A DNA stretch of 58,760 bases, taken from positions 1 through 58,760 of IMG/VR virus record IMGVR_UViG_3300037502_000670; one strand, given 5' to 3'. The stretch is from a virus. The notes beneath the pieces were generated by a model, which did not search any database, was not told the DNA's origin, and was given only the letters and a program-made list of their open reading frames with translations. Position numbers and translations under genes: made by a program. The first letter of the stretch is position 1, and each line of letters begins with the position of its first letter. This document shows positions 50,614 through 58,760 of the stretch, one piece after another.

Positions 50614-53265
50614 ATGGTCGCTATCAAGATCACCCGGTTCATCGGTACTGCTCCTCGCAACAGCCCGGAGCTTTTGGCCGATACGGCAGCGCAGATTGCC
50701 CGCAACGGGAAACTGTACTCGGGTGATCTCATTCCGTATCCGGAGCCTGTATCGGTAGCCAACAGCAATCGCACCGGCACGGTGCGAACCATTTATGGTC
50801 TGCGTGATAGCACTGCTGGTACCGGCTCACCGATCAAGTGGCTGTCGTTCAGTTCGTTTGTCTCCATCGCCACGCCGTCTACCGACGAGCTTGAAGAACG
50901 CCGGTTCTACTACACGGGCGATGGCAAGCCTAAGGTTAGCAACTACTCTCTGGCTACCAGCGGCAGCCCGTCCGGCCCCTACCCCGTGGATTATTACGAC
51001 CTCGGGCTTCCGCTTCCGACGACCAAGCCTACCATCACACTGGTTCCGTTCTCACCGGCTACGGTCGTCAGCTACGCGCGTGACAGCGCCAATACTGTAA
51101 CGCTCAAGACAGTCACGCCGCATGGCCTGAAGACCGGTGCTGTCGCTTCGATCAGCGGCTTTTCCAACCGCGATGGTACGTACACCCGGTCGGGCACGAC
51201 GATTACTGTCACGATCTCGAACCACGGCCTTACGACCGGTGCCAGTATCTTTCTGGAGTTTTCGTCCGGCAACGCTACGACTAACACCTATACGGTAAAT
51301 GTAACCGGCGTAAATACATTTACCTGTACCGACACGGCATCGGGCGCAACCAGTGGTGCGGTCAAGTGGGACATCCGCGACCTTAACACAATTGCGTCTG
51401 TTTCGGTTATCGACAGCACGACGATTTCGTACTTCTCGTTTGGTCCTGCGATTGCCACGACGACTGTTATTCGCGCTGGTACCTACACACAGGTCGCCAG
51501 TGCTACGGCTACCATCACACTGAGTTCGCATGGTCTGGCCTCCGGTGAGTTCGTCTATCTTGAGTTTACATCCGGCACGGCTACGTCCGGTACTTACAGC
51601 GTTACGGTCACTGGTACCAATACGTTTACGGTTATTCTGCCTGTTTCAGCCACTACGAGCGGCAGCGTGAATGTGTACCTTGTCATTGGCAAGGTTGATC
51701 TTGGTGATCAGGTTCAGGGCCGGTCATATCTTTATACGTGGTACACGCCATGGCGTGAGGAGAGCATCGGCTCAGAGCCGACCGATCCCGTGTACATGCG
51801 CGAAGGCCAGACGACCACGATTACCAATCTGCCAACGGCAGCACCCGCTGGTAAGAACAATGTCCGTGGTATCAGGCTCTATCGTACGCTGACCTCGACG
51901 GCTGGCAGCGGGTTCTTCCTGCTGAAGACCCTGTGGTTCCCTGCGGCGATGACGCAGATCAGCCGGACCAGCAACGTCGTTCGTGTAACTATGAGCGATT
52001 ACCATAACCTCATCGTGGGCGACCGGCTCAAGGTAGTGTGCAATACCATTCCGGCACTGAGCCTTACGGGTGCCATCGTAACGCGCATCGTCAGTGGCAA
52101 GGTCTTTGAGTACGCATTGGCTGGTGGCAACGTGGCCACGACAAGCGTGACCGGTACGGTCTATTACGATATTGCCGAGCGCAAGACCGATCCCGCTCGC
52201 TACTGGGGTGATGGCGGTGTCTACACATTTACTGATGACTACAGCTATCTGAGCCTGACGAGTGCGCTGACCTCCACGGAATACGAAGCCCCGCCTGAGG
52301 GAATGCAGGGTATTACTGCACTGCACAACGAGATGATGGCTGGCTTCGTCGGCAACGACCTGTATTTCTGTGAGCCGGGTCAGTACCATGCTTGGCCCAG
52401 CCAATATCGCATCTCGTTCGAGTACGACATCGTGGCGCTGTCCTCCATCGGCGGCATCCTGCTGGTGCTTACGAGAGGGTACCCCTACATCGTTGAGGGT
52501 AACTATCCGGCGACAATGGTCGCACAGAAACTTGCTGTCATGTACCCATGCGTCAGCGCGCCGTCTGTCGTCGCTACCGGTTTCGGTATCGTGTGGGCTA
52601 CGCACGATGGTCTCGCCGTTTACGGTGCTGGCGGCAGCCAGCTTCTGACCAAGGTCGTCCACTCCAGCGATACGTGGAATGCCGACGTTAACCCAGAAGA
52701 GATCGTCGGCGCGGTCTACAAGGAAAACTATATCGGCTCGACGGCAACGGCGGCACTTACCCTAGAGTCAATTGAGGCCGAAGGTGGTGCGGGCCTATCG
52801 TTCGTTGACCTTGATTTCCAGTACAGCGCCTCGTGGTACGACAACGAGACCAACTCTCTTTACACGGCTGTCGGCACGACCGGCGACATCTACCAGTGGG
52901 ATAACCCCAGCCCGCAGACCATGACGATGCGCTGGAAGTCCAAGGTGTTTACCACGGATGCGCCGATGAACCTTGGCGCTGCCCGCATTATTGCTGATTA
53001 TGACCCGTCCGGTGTCAGCCCGATCTGGGAAACTATCGACACGAACTGGGAAAACTATAACCAGCAGTGGGATGCCGGGCGGGCCATTACGTTCAATCTC
53101 TACATTAACAAGCAGCTTATCTTTACAACGACCCGCAACGACAGCAGCATCTTCCGCCTGCCTGTGGGTTACAAGAGCGATACGTTTGAGGTAGAAATTT
53201 ACAGTGCTGTACGCGTTCGCGCACTTCACATTGCAGAAACACCAACCGGATTGGCGACCGTATAA
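50614..53265 (+). CDS. Tail nozzle protein (tail tubular protein B-like) with inserted repeats
   Basis: 883 residues. The N-terminus (VAIKITRFIGTAPRNSPELL) and the long C-terminal half with GITALHNEMMAGFVGNDLYF and a beta-propeller-like series recall nozzle proteins of podoviruses. Between about 170 and 350 lie two copies of an HGL..G..IFLEFSSGNATT-type beta module (DNA near 51181-51360 and 51481-51670), and a related third stretch near 450-520. The inserts probably decorate the outside of the nozzle. Stop overlaps the next ATG by one base. Confidence 0.82.
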   Translation: MVAIKITRFIGTAPRNSPELLADTAAQIARNGKLYSGDLIPYPEPVSVANSNRTGTVRTIYGLRDSTAGTGSPIKWLSFSSFVSIATPSTDELEERRFYYTGDGKPKVSNYSLATSGSPSGPYPVDYYDLGLPLPTTKPTITLVPFSPATVVSYARDSANTVTLKTVTPHGLKTGAVASISGFSNRDGTYTRSGTTITVTISNHGLTTGASIFLEFSSGNATTNTYTVNVTGVNTFTCTDTASGATSGAVKWDIRDLNTIASVSVIDSTTISYFSFGPAIATTTVIRAGTYTQVASATATITLSSHGLASGEFVYLEFTSGTATSGTYSVTVTGTNTFTVILPVSATTSGSVNVYLVIGKVDLGDQVQGRSYLYTWYTPWREESIGSEPTDPVYMREGQTTTITNLPTAAPAGKNNVRGIRLYRTLTSTAGSGFFLLKTLWFPAAMTQISRTSNVVRVTMSDYHNLIVGDRLKVVCNTIPALSLTGAIVTRIVSGKVFEYALAGGNVATTSVTGTVYYDIAERKTDPARYWGDGGVYTFTDDYSYLSLTSALTSTEYEAPPEGMQGITALHNEMMAGFVGNDLYFCEPGQYHAWPSQYRISFEYDIVALSSIGGILLVLTRGYPYIVEGNYPATMVAQKLAVMYPCVSAPSVVATGFGIVWATHDGLAVYGAGGSQLLTKVVHSSDTWNADVNPEEIVGAVYKENYIGSTATAALTLESIEAEGGAGLSFVDLDFQYSASWYDNETNSLYTAVGTTGDIYQWDNPSPQTMTMRWKSKVFTTDAPMNLGAARIIADYDPSGVSPIWETIDTNWENYNQQWDAGRAITFNLYINKQLIFTTTRNDSSIFRLPVGYKSDTFEVEIYSAVRVRALHIAETPTGLATV

Positions 53266-53612
53266 TGGCTAGGTTTTCAGGTATTCCAGCAGTCCCTGCC
53301 GGTGATGTTGAACCGCAGGTTGCTCGTGTTCTTTACGCGCTGAAAGAAAATGTCGAGCTTCTGACAAACCAGCGGGGCGAGCCCGATGGTGCCAGCGTAG
53401 CACTTCTGTCTGGGTCGATTACCACGACACAGGCGGCGACCACGTTCTCCGGACTGACTGCCAGAGGGGTGGGCGCAACTGTCAGCGGAGTGGATGTTCC
53501 ACTCCTGTCCGACTACGTAAAGGCGTTGCAAGATATACAGACACTAGCGTATGATGTTGCTGTGTTGCGATCTACAGTTAATACCCTCATTGCTCAGTTG
53601 AGGACCCGCTGA
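53265..53612 (+). CDS. Small virion-associated protein, 115 residues
   Basis: Polar, with an N-terminal proline-rich loop (FSGIPAVPAGDVEPQV), a helix, and a C-terminal helix (VLRSTVNTLIAQL). Between nozzle and internal virion genes; overlaps both neighbours by one base. Function unknown. Confidence 0.68.
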   Translation: MARFSGIPAVPAGDVEPQVARVLYALKENVELLTNQRGEPDGASVALLSGSITTTQAATTFSGLTARGVGATVSGVDVPLLSDYVKALQDIQTLAYDVAVLRSTVNTLIAQLRTR

Positions 53613-54448
53613 TGAATAGTTACGTACCTCCTGCGCTGACCGGCTTGCTCAACATGAGCACAATGATGACGCCGACGACCAACATGTCGGCTACCATGTC
53701 GTCTGACCAGCTTCCCTCATATCAGGCCGGTGGCATGATTGGCCCCGGTGGAGAGCCTGTTCGTCCGAATATCCCCGGCCTGCCCGGCCTTTCTGGTCCC
53801 TCGCAGGGCGGTCTTGGTCCGCAGCAGATGGAATTGGAGGCACGCCGCTTTGTCCAGCAGAACCCCCAGCAGGTCGCTGAAATCCGCACCGCCGTCGAAG
53901 AGGCGCTTGCGGAAGGGGACATTACAATGGATCAGGTCCAACTCCTTACCAATATGGCGAAAGTGGCTCTCCAAAACCCGGAGATGTATCCGGCCCTGAA
54001 GCAGTCAATTGTCTCCCGTGGTATCCTTGAGGACGACGAACTGCCGCCTGAGTTCGATCAGGGCACGATGTTCATCCTGCTACTTATCGGCCAGATCATG
54101 CAAGCCCCGGCGACTGCGCCGGGTGTAGCTACCGGGGGCGGGGCTGGTGCCGCCGCCCCGTCCGGCTCTGCTCCCGGTAGCGCCCAGCCCATGATGTCCA
54201 TGAAGAAAGGTGGTCCGATCCCCATGAAGGAGGAGATGGACGACGACATGGAGGAAGAAGATGATGACATGGAAGAAGGCGGCAGTATGGGGGGTAAGCA
54301 TCGTATGGGTCGTAAAATGGGCAACGATGGCGGCGTTGTGATTTTGGCCCACGAAGGTGAGTACGTAATCCCCGCTGATATTGTCCGTGCCAAGGGCACT
54401 GAGTTCTTCGACAAGCTCATTCAGAGCTACAAGAAGACTGAAAAGTAA
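53612..54448 (+). CDS. Virion protein with acidic-Met tract and GEYVIPADIV motif, 278 residues
   Basis: Methionine/threonine-rich start, helical middle (EIRTAVEEALAEGDITMDQV), one hydrophobic segment (TMFILLLIGQIM), a Gly/Ala/Pro linker, a repeated acidic-Met tract (MEEEDDDMEEGG) and a C-terminal VILAHEGEYVIPADIVRAKG module frequent in podovirus internal virion or tape-like proteins. Likely ejected with the DNA. Confidence 0.7.
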   Translation: MNSYVPPALTGLLNMSTMMTPTTNMSATMSSDQLPSYQAGGMIGPGGEPVRPNIPGLPGLSGPSQGGLGPQQMELEARRFVQQNPQQVAEIRTAVEEALAEGDITMDQVQLLTNMAKVALQNPEMYPALKQSIVSRGILEDDELPPEFDQGTMFILLLIGQIMQAPATAPGVATGGGAGAAAPSGSAPGSAQPMMSMKKGGPIPMKEEMDDDMEEEDDDMEEGGSMGGKHRMGRKMGNDGGVVILAHEGEYVIPADIVRAKGTEFFDKLIQSYKKTEK

Positions 54449-54462
54449 GGTAGGATACCGCC

Positions 54463-55497
54463 ATGGGTCTCTGGAAATCAATCAAGCGCGCAGCCCGTAG
54501 CGTAGGCAAGTTCGTTAAAAAGAACTGGAAAGCCATCGTCGGTGTGGCCGCTGCCGTTGCTATTCCGTTCGTGGCACCGATCATCGGTGGTGCTCTTGCG
54601 GGTAGCGCCTTCCTGTCCAGTGTGGCCCCAAGTGTAGCAGGGTTTCTAGGTACAGCGGGCGGTAGTGCCCTTATCGGTGCTGGTCTCGGCGCTGGCGCTG
54701 CCGGTATCACCGGGCAGAACCCCCTTCTCGGCGCAGCCCTTGGCGGTCTCGGCGGCTATGCTGGCGCTGGTGGTCTGAGCGGTATGTTTGGCGGTATCGG
54801 TGGCGGCGCTGCCGCTCCCACGGCTCCTCTCGGCGCTGGTGCATTTGCTCCCGCAACCGGCGGCATTATCGACATCGGTGCTGCTACCGGTATCAATGCA
54901 GCCACTGGTCTGGCTGCTCCCGCCGCTGCTGCCGCCACGGGCGGTTTGTCCGGCACGCTCAGTTCCATCGCTGGCAAACTGGCGACTGATCCGAAGGCTA
55001 TCGGCGCTCTTGGCCAGCTTGCCATGACCATGTTCAACAAGGACATGGGTGAACTTACTGACGAAGAGCGGGCGCAGCTTGAGGAAGTCGCGGCACAGGC
55101 CGGTACGAACCGGGCTCTGTTCGAGCAGCAGGTCATGGAAGCCCGCCGCCTTATCAATATGGGCACGCCTAATCCCGAACAGGCATATGCCAACGCCCGC
55201 TTCGCCGTTGACCAACAGCTTCAGGAAGCTCGTCGCGGTATGCCAGCGGGGCTGCAGGAGGCAGCCGAACGCAAGGCGGCAATCGCCGGTACTCAGGTCG
55301 GTCTGCAAAACGTGGCTGCTGATTATGCACAGGCCGCGCAGACCCGCGCCGCTGGCCTTCAGGCGCTCCCGACCGAAGCGCCCACTGGTTATGCCCAGCT
55401 TGCCATGCCGACTTACAACTCTCTGTACGAACGCCGCAACGCTCTTGCTGAACAGCAGAACAAGGCTCTTGGAAACTTGTTTGGCGCTCTCGCCTAA
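54463..55497 (+). CDS. Glycine/alanine-rich internal virion protein, 344 residues
   Basis: Basic amphipathic start (MGLWKSIKRAARSVGKFVKK), then about 150 residues of Gly/Ala/Val-rich hydrophobic sequence suited to membrane insertion, then a helical Gln/Ala-rich C-terminal third. This fits ejection proteins that form the DNA channel in the inner membrane. AGGAT precedes ATG 54463. Confidence 0.75.
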   Translation: MGLWKSIKRAARSVGKFVKKNWKAIVGVAAAVAIPFVAPIIGGALAGSAFLSSVAPSVAGFLGTAGGSALIGAGLGAGAAGITGQNPLLGAALGGLGGYAGAGGLSGMFGGIGGGAAAPTAPLGAGAFAPATGGIIDIGAATGINAATGLAAPAAAAATGGLSGTLSSIAGKLATDPKAIGALGQLAMTMFNKDMGELTDEERAQLEEVAAQAGTNRALFEQQVMEARRLINMGTPNPEQAYANARFAVDQQLQEARRGMPAGLQEAAERKAAIAGTQVGLQNVAADYAQAAQTRAAGLQALPTEAPTGYAQLAMPTYNSLYERRNALAEQQNKALGNLFGALA

Positions 55498-55507
55498 GGG
55501 GACTTAA

Positions 55508-57814
55508 ATGGCCGCACCGCAACAGTATTCCGGCAGGGGTTTTATCCTTGGCGGCGTGACCGACGAAACTCCAGACTGGCTAGGTTCATACACTGAAGGC
55601 GTCGAGGGCGCGCAGCGTATGCGCGAAAACGAACTGCGCCAGCAGGAAGCGCGCCAGCGCATGGCTGAGAACGCTGCTGCGGAGCAGCGCCGTGCGGCTA
55701 CATTTGCCAATGAGCAGGCTGACCGCGCTCGTCTTGAACAGGCATGGGCCGGACAGGGCGGTTTGCCCGGACTGCAGACCCCGGAAGGTCCAGCACTTGG
55801 TCCGATGGAGCCGATGAATATCCCGGCTCCGCGTGCGCCGTCTGCCCAGTATGCGGAAGAACTTGCCCCTGTTACGCCCCGTGGTGCGGGCGCGATCACG
55901 CGTGATGAGTACATTAAACTGTTGCCTGAGTGGGCCCGGCTTGAGCAGGCCGAGGGCCTGCCGAACAATTATCTTGAAGCGATCTCCATGCTGGAAAGCT
56001 CCGGTGGCGTAAACACCGGCACAGGCCAGTTCACGGGTATCTTCCAGATCGGACCTGAAGTCGCCAAGGACTTCGGTGTTACGCCCGAGCAGCTTCGTGA
56101 TCCGCGTGTCAATGCTCAGGTGGCAGCCAAGCTGGCTGGCCGTAATGCAAGACTACTTCGTGCGCGTTTGAACCGTGAGCCGCAGCCGTGGGAGCTCTAT
56201 CTGGCGCACCAGCAGGGCGCTGGCGGGGCTGCTTCGCTGTTGCAGAACCCCAACGGTAATGTGGTTGACGTGCTGGCTGGAGCTTATGGCGGCGACCGCG
56301 CGCGGGCGCAGCAGGCTGTGATCCAGAACGGCGGCGATCCCAATATGACCGCTGGCGAGTTCGCCCAGCTTTGGGCGCAGAAGTTCAGTGGTGCGTTGCC
56401 GCAGCCTTTCACTGGTGGTCCCGGCCTTCAGGTTGAGGGTGAAGCGCCTCCGTCCATGGTAGCGACACCGAGCCCCACGGCTAGCCCGCTGCGTAACGAC
56501 ATCAATGAGTTCCTTGCCAAGCGCAATCGCAGGGACGTTTATTTTGGTATCATTGACCAGTTGCGGGAAAGCCCGCTTCGGGGCGTGTATGATTACCTGT
56601 TCAGCGATCAGGCTACGGCTGAACGCAACGCGGCGCAGTCTGCCGTCCGTGCAGAGGCGCTTCAGTGGTATCAGTCTGATGCGGCTGGTGCGTTTTTCGA
56701 TGCTAATCCTGCGGCGCTTGTCGAAGCGCAGCGCGACCCGATTGCTTTCTATCAGCAAAACAGCGGTGCTGTAGCCGGTGCGGCTGCGGAACCTACGGGT
56801 AAGACTGATCTCCCCGCTGGTGTCATGGAGCCTGCGGCTCCTGCTCCGACCGTACCTACCGCACCTCTTCCTACTCCCGGCGTGCAGACCCAGCCTGTTA
56901 CGGATCAGCAGGCTCTTGCGGCTGCTCAGGGTATCGCGGCTGACATCGTGCCGTCCGTTACTGCCGAGGACTTTGCTGGTATTTCCGCGCCGGGTCAGGG
57001 CACCATGACCCAGCAGATCATGCGGACGCCGCGCGGTCAGGTTCCCGTGCTGCCCGATAGCGGGCTCTATATCGCTGAGCCTGCCAAGATCAACGCCGAC
57101 ATGAACGAACTTATGGTGGCGCGTCAGTCGCTGGAGCGTCGCTACAATGATGCTCTCCGGTTCCGTGACCGTGAGACGATGGCTGCCATTGAAGACAAGG
57201 TGGTGCAGATCGACGCTGGTATCCGGCTGATGCAGAACATGCAGTCGATTGCCGCCCTGCAGGGTGGTGACGTGACCCAGATTTCGCAGACGCTTTCTCG
57301 TCTTACCAACGGCCAGACCCGCATCCAGCCGCGTTCTGATGGCACGTTCAATATCTACCAGAATGGCCAGATGGCTTATGAGGCCGTGCCGCAGGAAGCA
57401 CTTATCGCTTCTCTGCGGTCGATGTTCGACACACAGTATCAGGCTCAGGTTGCAGCCCGCGCCACTGCCGCTGCCGAAATGGAGAAGGAAATCCTCAAGG
57501 GCGACATCGAGACGAGGCGCGAGGTCGTCAAGCGCCAAGCGGATATGTACAAGGAACTGGCGATCAAGAACGCCGAGCAGCAGTACAACTCCGACCCGGC
57601 CAATGCGGAATACTCTGCCACGACCCAGACCATGGCGGATGGCAATCCGGTTCTGATCCTGACGCCCAAGCGCGGCGGGCTCCCACCGCAAATCTGGATG
57701 CTTGAGCCTGACATTGGTGTCGATGGTCAGCCCATTATGGGGCCGGACGGCGCTCCTAAACTTAACTGGAAGCAGCAGTCTACCAGTGGTATTAGTGCCG
57801 TACCGGTACAATAA
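55508..57814 (+). CDS. Internal virion protein with lytic transglycosylase domain
   Basis: 768 residues. N-terminal 80 residues helical (NELRQQEARQRMAENAAAEQ); SLT-type transglycosylase domain at about 145-260 with candidate catalytic E163 in MLESSG, then GIFQIGPEVAKDFGV and WELYLAHQQGAGGAASLL; Pro/Ala-rich linkers; a helical segment at about 510-580; and a C-terminal domain of unknown fold. It opens peptidoglycan during DNA entry, as T7 gp16 does. GGGGAC precedes ATG 55508. Confidence 0.88.
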   Translation: MAAPQQYSGRGFILGGVTDETPDWLGSYTEGVEGAQRMRENELRQQEARQRMAENAAAEQRRAATFANEQADRARLEQAWAGQGGLPGLQTPEGPALGPMEPMNIPAPRAPSAQYAEELAPVTPRGAGAITRDEYIKLLPEWARLEQAEGLPNNYLEAISMLESSGGVNTGTGQFTGIFQIGPEVAKDFGVTPEQLRDPRVNAQVAAKLAGRNARLLRARLNREPQPWELYLAHQQGAGGAASLLQNPNGNVVDVLAGAYGGDRARAQQAVIQNGGDPNMTAGEFAQLWAQKFSGALPQPFTGGPGLQVEGEAPPSMVATPSPTASPLRNDINEFLAKRNRRDVYFGIIDQLRESPLRGVYDYLFSDQATAERNAAQSAVRAEALQWYQSDAAGAFFDANPAALVEAQRDPIAFYQQNSGAVAGAAAEPTGKTDLPAGVMEPAAPAPTVPTAPLPTPGVQTQPVTDQQALAAAQGIAADIVPSVTAEDFAGISAPGQGTMTQQIMRTPRGQVPVLPDSGLYIAEPAKINADMNELMVARQSLERRYNDALRFRDRETMAAIEDKVVQIDAGIRLMQNMQSIAALQGGDVTQISQTLSRLTNGQTRIQPRSDGTFNIYQNGQMAYEAVPQEALIASLRSMFDTQYQAQVAARATAAAEMEKEILKGDIETRREVVKRQADMYKELAIKNAEQQYNSDPANAEYSATTQTMADGNPVLILTPKRGGLPPQIWMLEPDIGVDGQPIMGPDGAPKLNWKQQSTSGISAVPVQ

Positions 57815-57823
57815 GAGGACGAC

Positions 57824-58760
57824 ATGGTTGGATTGAAGGAACTCGACCAGTTTGACTATGGCGTCCAGTACCAGCGCGGTCAGCCGAGCACTACACAGGT
57901 ATCAGGTCTTGCCGGGCTAGCTTCGCCTGCTTCTCTGAACATTGCTGGTGCTACGCAGAACACCCTCGCGGACATGCGCCGTCTTGGTGAGATGCCGGTG
58001 GTCAAGCCGCCCCCGCCTCCTTCTGAGCAGGCCAGTAAGCCTGTGCTGGCAATCAGTCGTTCGACCGGTAAAATCTGGGCCAATGGCAAGCTGTTTACGA
58101 CTGACGACGCACAGGGTGCGATTGAGAGCGAGCAGTTTGTTGGCGGTGCGCCTGTCCCTGCGCCTGCTGTTGAAGCCAGCGACTGGGAACCCCTGTCGAT
58201 GGAAGCCTACTCGCAGCATCTCGCCAAGATCAAGAACCCCAGCCTGACGACACTGGCTGCCAAGGGTTTCGGTACCGGTATCGACACATCACAGATGCTG
58301 GCAGGCTACGGCCTGCAGTTCCTTGGTGCCACGGAGACTGGTCAGGGTATCGTCCGTCAGCAGCTTGAGGACATTCGCAAGAACGCTCCGTATCAGCGTA
58401 GCCTTGAGGACATCCCCGAGCGCGGCGTGCTGGAGTGGTTCGTTTCCAACCTTGCTCAGCAGGGGCCTAACCTGATCGAAAGCGCAGTGACTGCTGCGAT
58501 TGGTGCTGGCGCTGGTGCGCTGGCCGGTGGTGGTGCTAACCCGTTCACGGCTGCTGGTGGTGCCATTACCTCTATGGTCGGCAAGCAGGCGTTCAAGCAG
58601 GCTGTTCTGGCTGCGGCCAAGAAGTATACCGCAGGCGAAGCCCTTGATGCTGCCGAGAGCAAATTGCTCCGTGAAGCTGCCGGTATCACGGTCGCTGCCC
58701 GTAAGGAACTGTTCGACAAGATCGGCACTGTTACCGTGGACAAGGCGGGACGCGCCACTG
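57824..58760 (+). CDS. Giant internal virion protein (N-terminal part, continues at position 1)
   Basis: ATG 57824 (AAGAGG upstream) begins MVGLKELDQFDYGVQYQRGQ. The frame is open to 58760 and, after merging the 127-bp overlap, continues unbroken to 6588, giving 2,465 residues. This part has a proline run near residue 60, an amphipathic region, and a Gly/Ala-rich hydrophobic segment near 220-250 (AVTAAIGAGAGALAGGGANP). See the entry at 1-6588 for the rest. Confidence 0.85.
   Translation, partial: MVGLKELDQFDYGVQYQRGQPSTTQVSGLAGLASPASLNIAGATQNTLADMRRLGEMPVVKPPPPPSEQASKPVLAISRSTGKIWANGKLFTTDDAQGAIESEQFVGGAPVPAPAVEASDWEPLSMEAYSQHLAKIKNPSLTTLAAKGFGTGIDTSQMLAGYGLQFLGATETGQGIVRQQLEDIRKNAPYQRSLEDIPERGVLEWFVSNLAQQGPNLIESAVTAAIGAGAGALAGGGANPFTAAGGAITSMVGKQAFKQAVLAAAKKYTAGEALDAAESKLLREAAGITVAARKELFDKIGTVTVDKAGRAT
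58634..58760. repeat. Terminal 127-bp direct repeat (right copy)
   Basis: Exact copy of 1-127, within the giant virion gene. Removing one copy gives a 58,633-bp circle. Confidence 0.93.

Noticed and set aside
56153-57811. Minus-strand open frame of 552 codons opposite the transglycosylase gene
   Set aside because: Arg/His-rich mirror translation, no start signal, real gene on the plus strand is well supported.
27795-58760. CRISPR array, integrase or insertion sequence
   Set aside because: No regular repeat-spacer pattern, no recombinase or transposase signature on either strand; the only tandem repeats are coding repeats in fibres and spikes.

Overview
The window is one complete circular-mapping genome of a tailed phage (Caudoviricetes, podovirus-type particle). 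The first 127 bases are repeated exactly as the last 127 bases, so the unit is 58,633 bp, and a single very long gene runs through the artificial ends. Reasons for the podovirus call: P22/T7-style order of large portal, scaffold, small HK97-type capsid protein, neck proteins, large tail-nozzle protein and a set of ejected internal virion proteins, with no tail tube, sheath, tape-measure or baseplate genes. No integrase, lysogeny repressor cassette, RNA polymerase, tRNA or CRISPR was seen, so a lytic phage that uses host RNA polymerase is likely. Shine-Dalgarno and sigma-70-like signals and a GC-rich backbone suggest a Gram-negative, probably proteobacterial host; this is inference and the host cannot be named.

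Layout. (1) Positions 6589-26092, minus strand: early/replication arm. Reading from the origin leftwards it holds small zinc-ribbon and regulatory proteins, an AAA ATPase / DUF3150-like / VWA-metallopeptidase-like module (20809-25311), two unidentified mid-size proteins, an HTH protein, a HTH-DUF5664 nucleotide hydrolase, a train of overlapping tiny genes (many membrane micro-proteins), family A DNA polymerase, dCMP deaminase, Cas4-like nuclease, VRR-NUC, SNF2 helicase, an ssDNA-binding protein, a second HTH protein and a fused primase-helicase. (2) Positions 26093-26817: AT-rich noncoding region with many TGTAAA(G/C) heptamers, iteron-like direct repeats and an AT tract; best candidate for the replication origin. 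(3) Positions 26834-27453: three small minus-strand genes ended by a strong terminator. (4) Positions 27454-27794: noncoding, ending in a TTGACA-N17-CATAAT promoter right against the terminase gene. (5) Positions 27795-58760 and on through 1-6588, plus strand: packaging, a host-recognition block (four fibre/tailspike genes plus a small anchor-bearing protein), lysis cassette, head, neck, tail nozzle, internal virion proteins, lytic transglycosylase and a 2,465-residue giant virion protein. The two arms converge at 6588/6589 with no space between the stop codons.

How the parts work together: the minus arm makes nucleotide-pool enzymes and a self-contained replisome (AEP primase-helicase, PolA, SSB, SNF2 helicase, two PD-(D/E)XK nucleases). 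The plus arm packages DNA, builds the capsid and a short tail, recognises surface polysaccharide with beta-helix spikes, opens the envelope with a virion transglycosylase and ejected proteins, and lyses the cell with a T7-type amidase and small membrane proteins. Regulatory signals worth attention are a candidate small structured RNA after the large terminase gene that is complementary to the recurrent early-gene Shine-Dalgarno element, and a recurring TGTAAA(G/C) heptamer in the origin and at late promoters.
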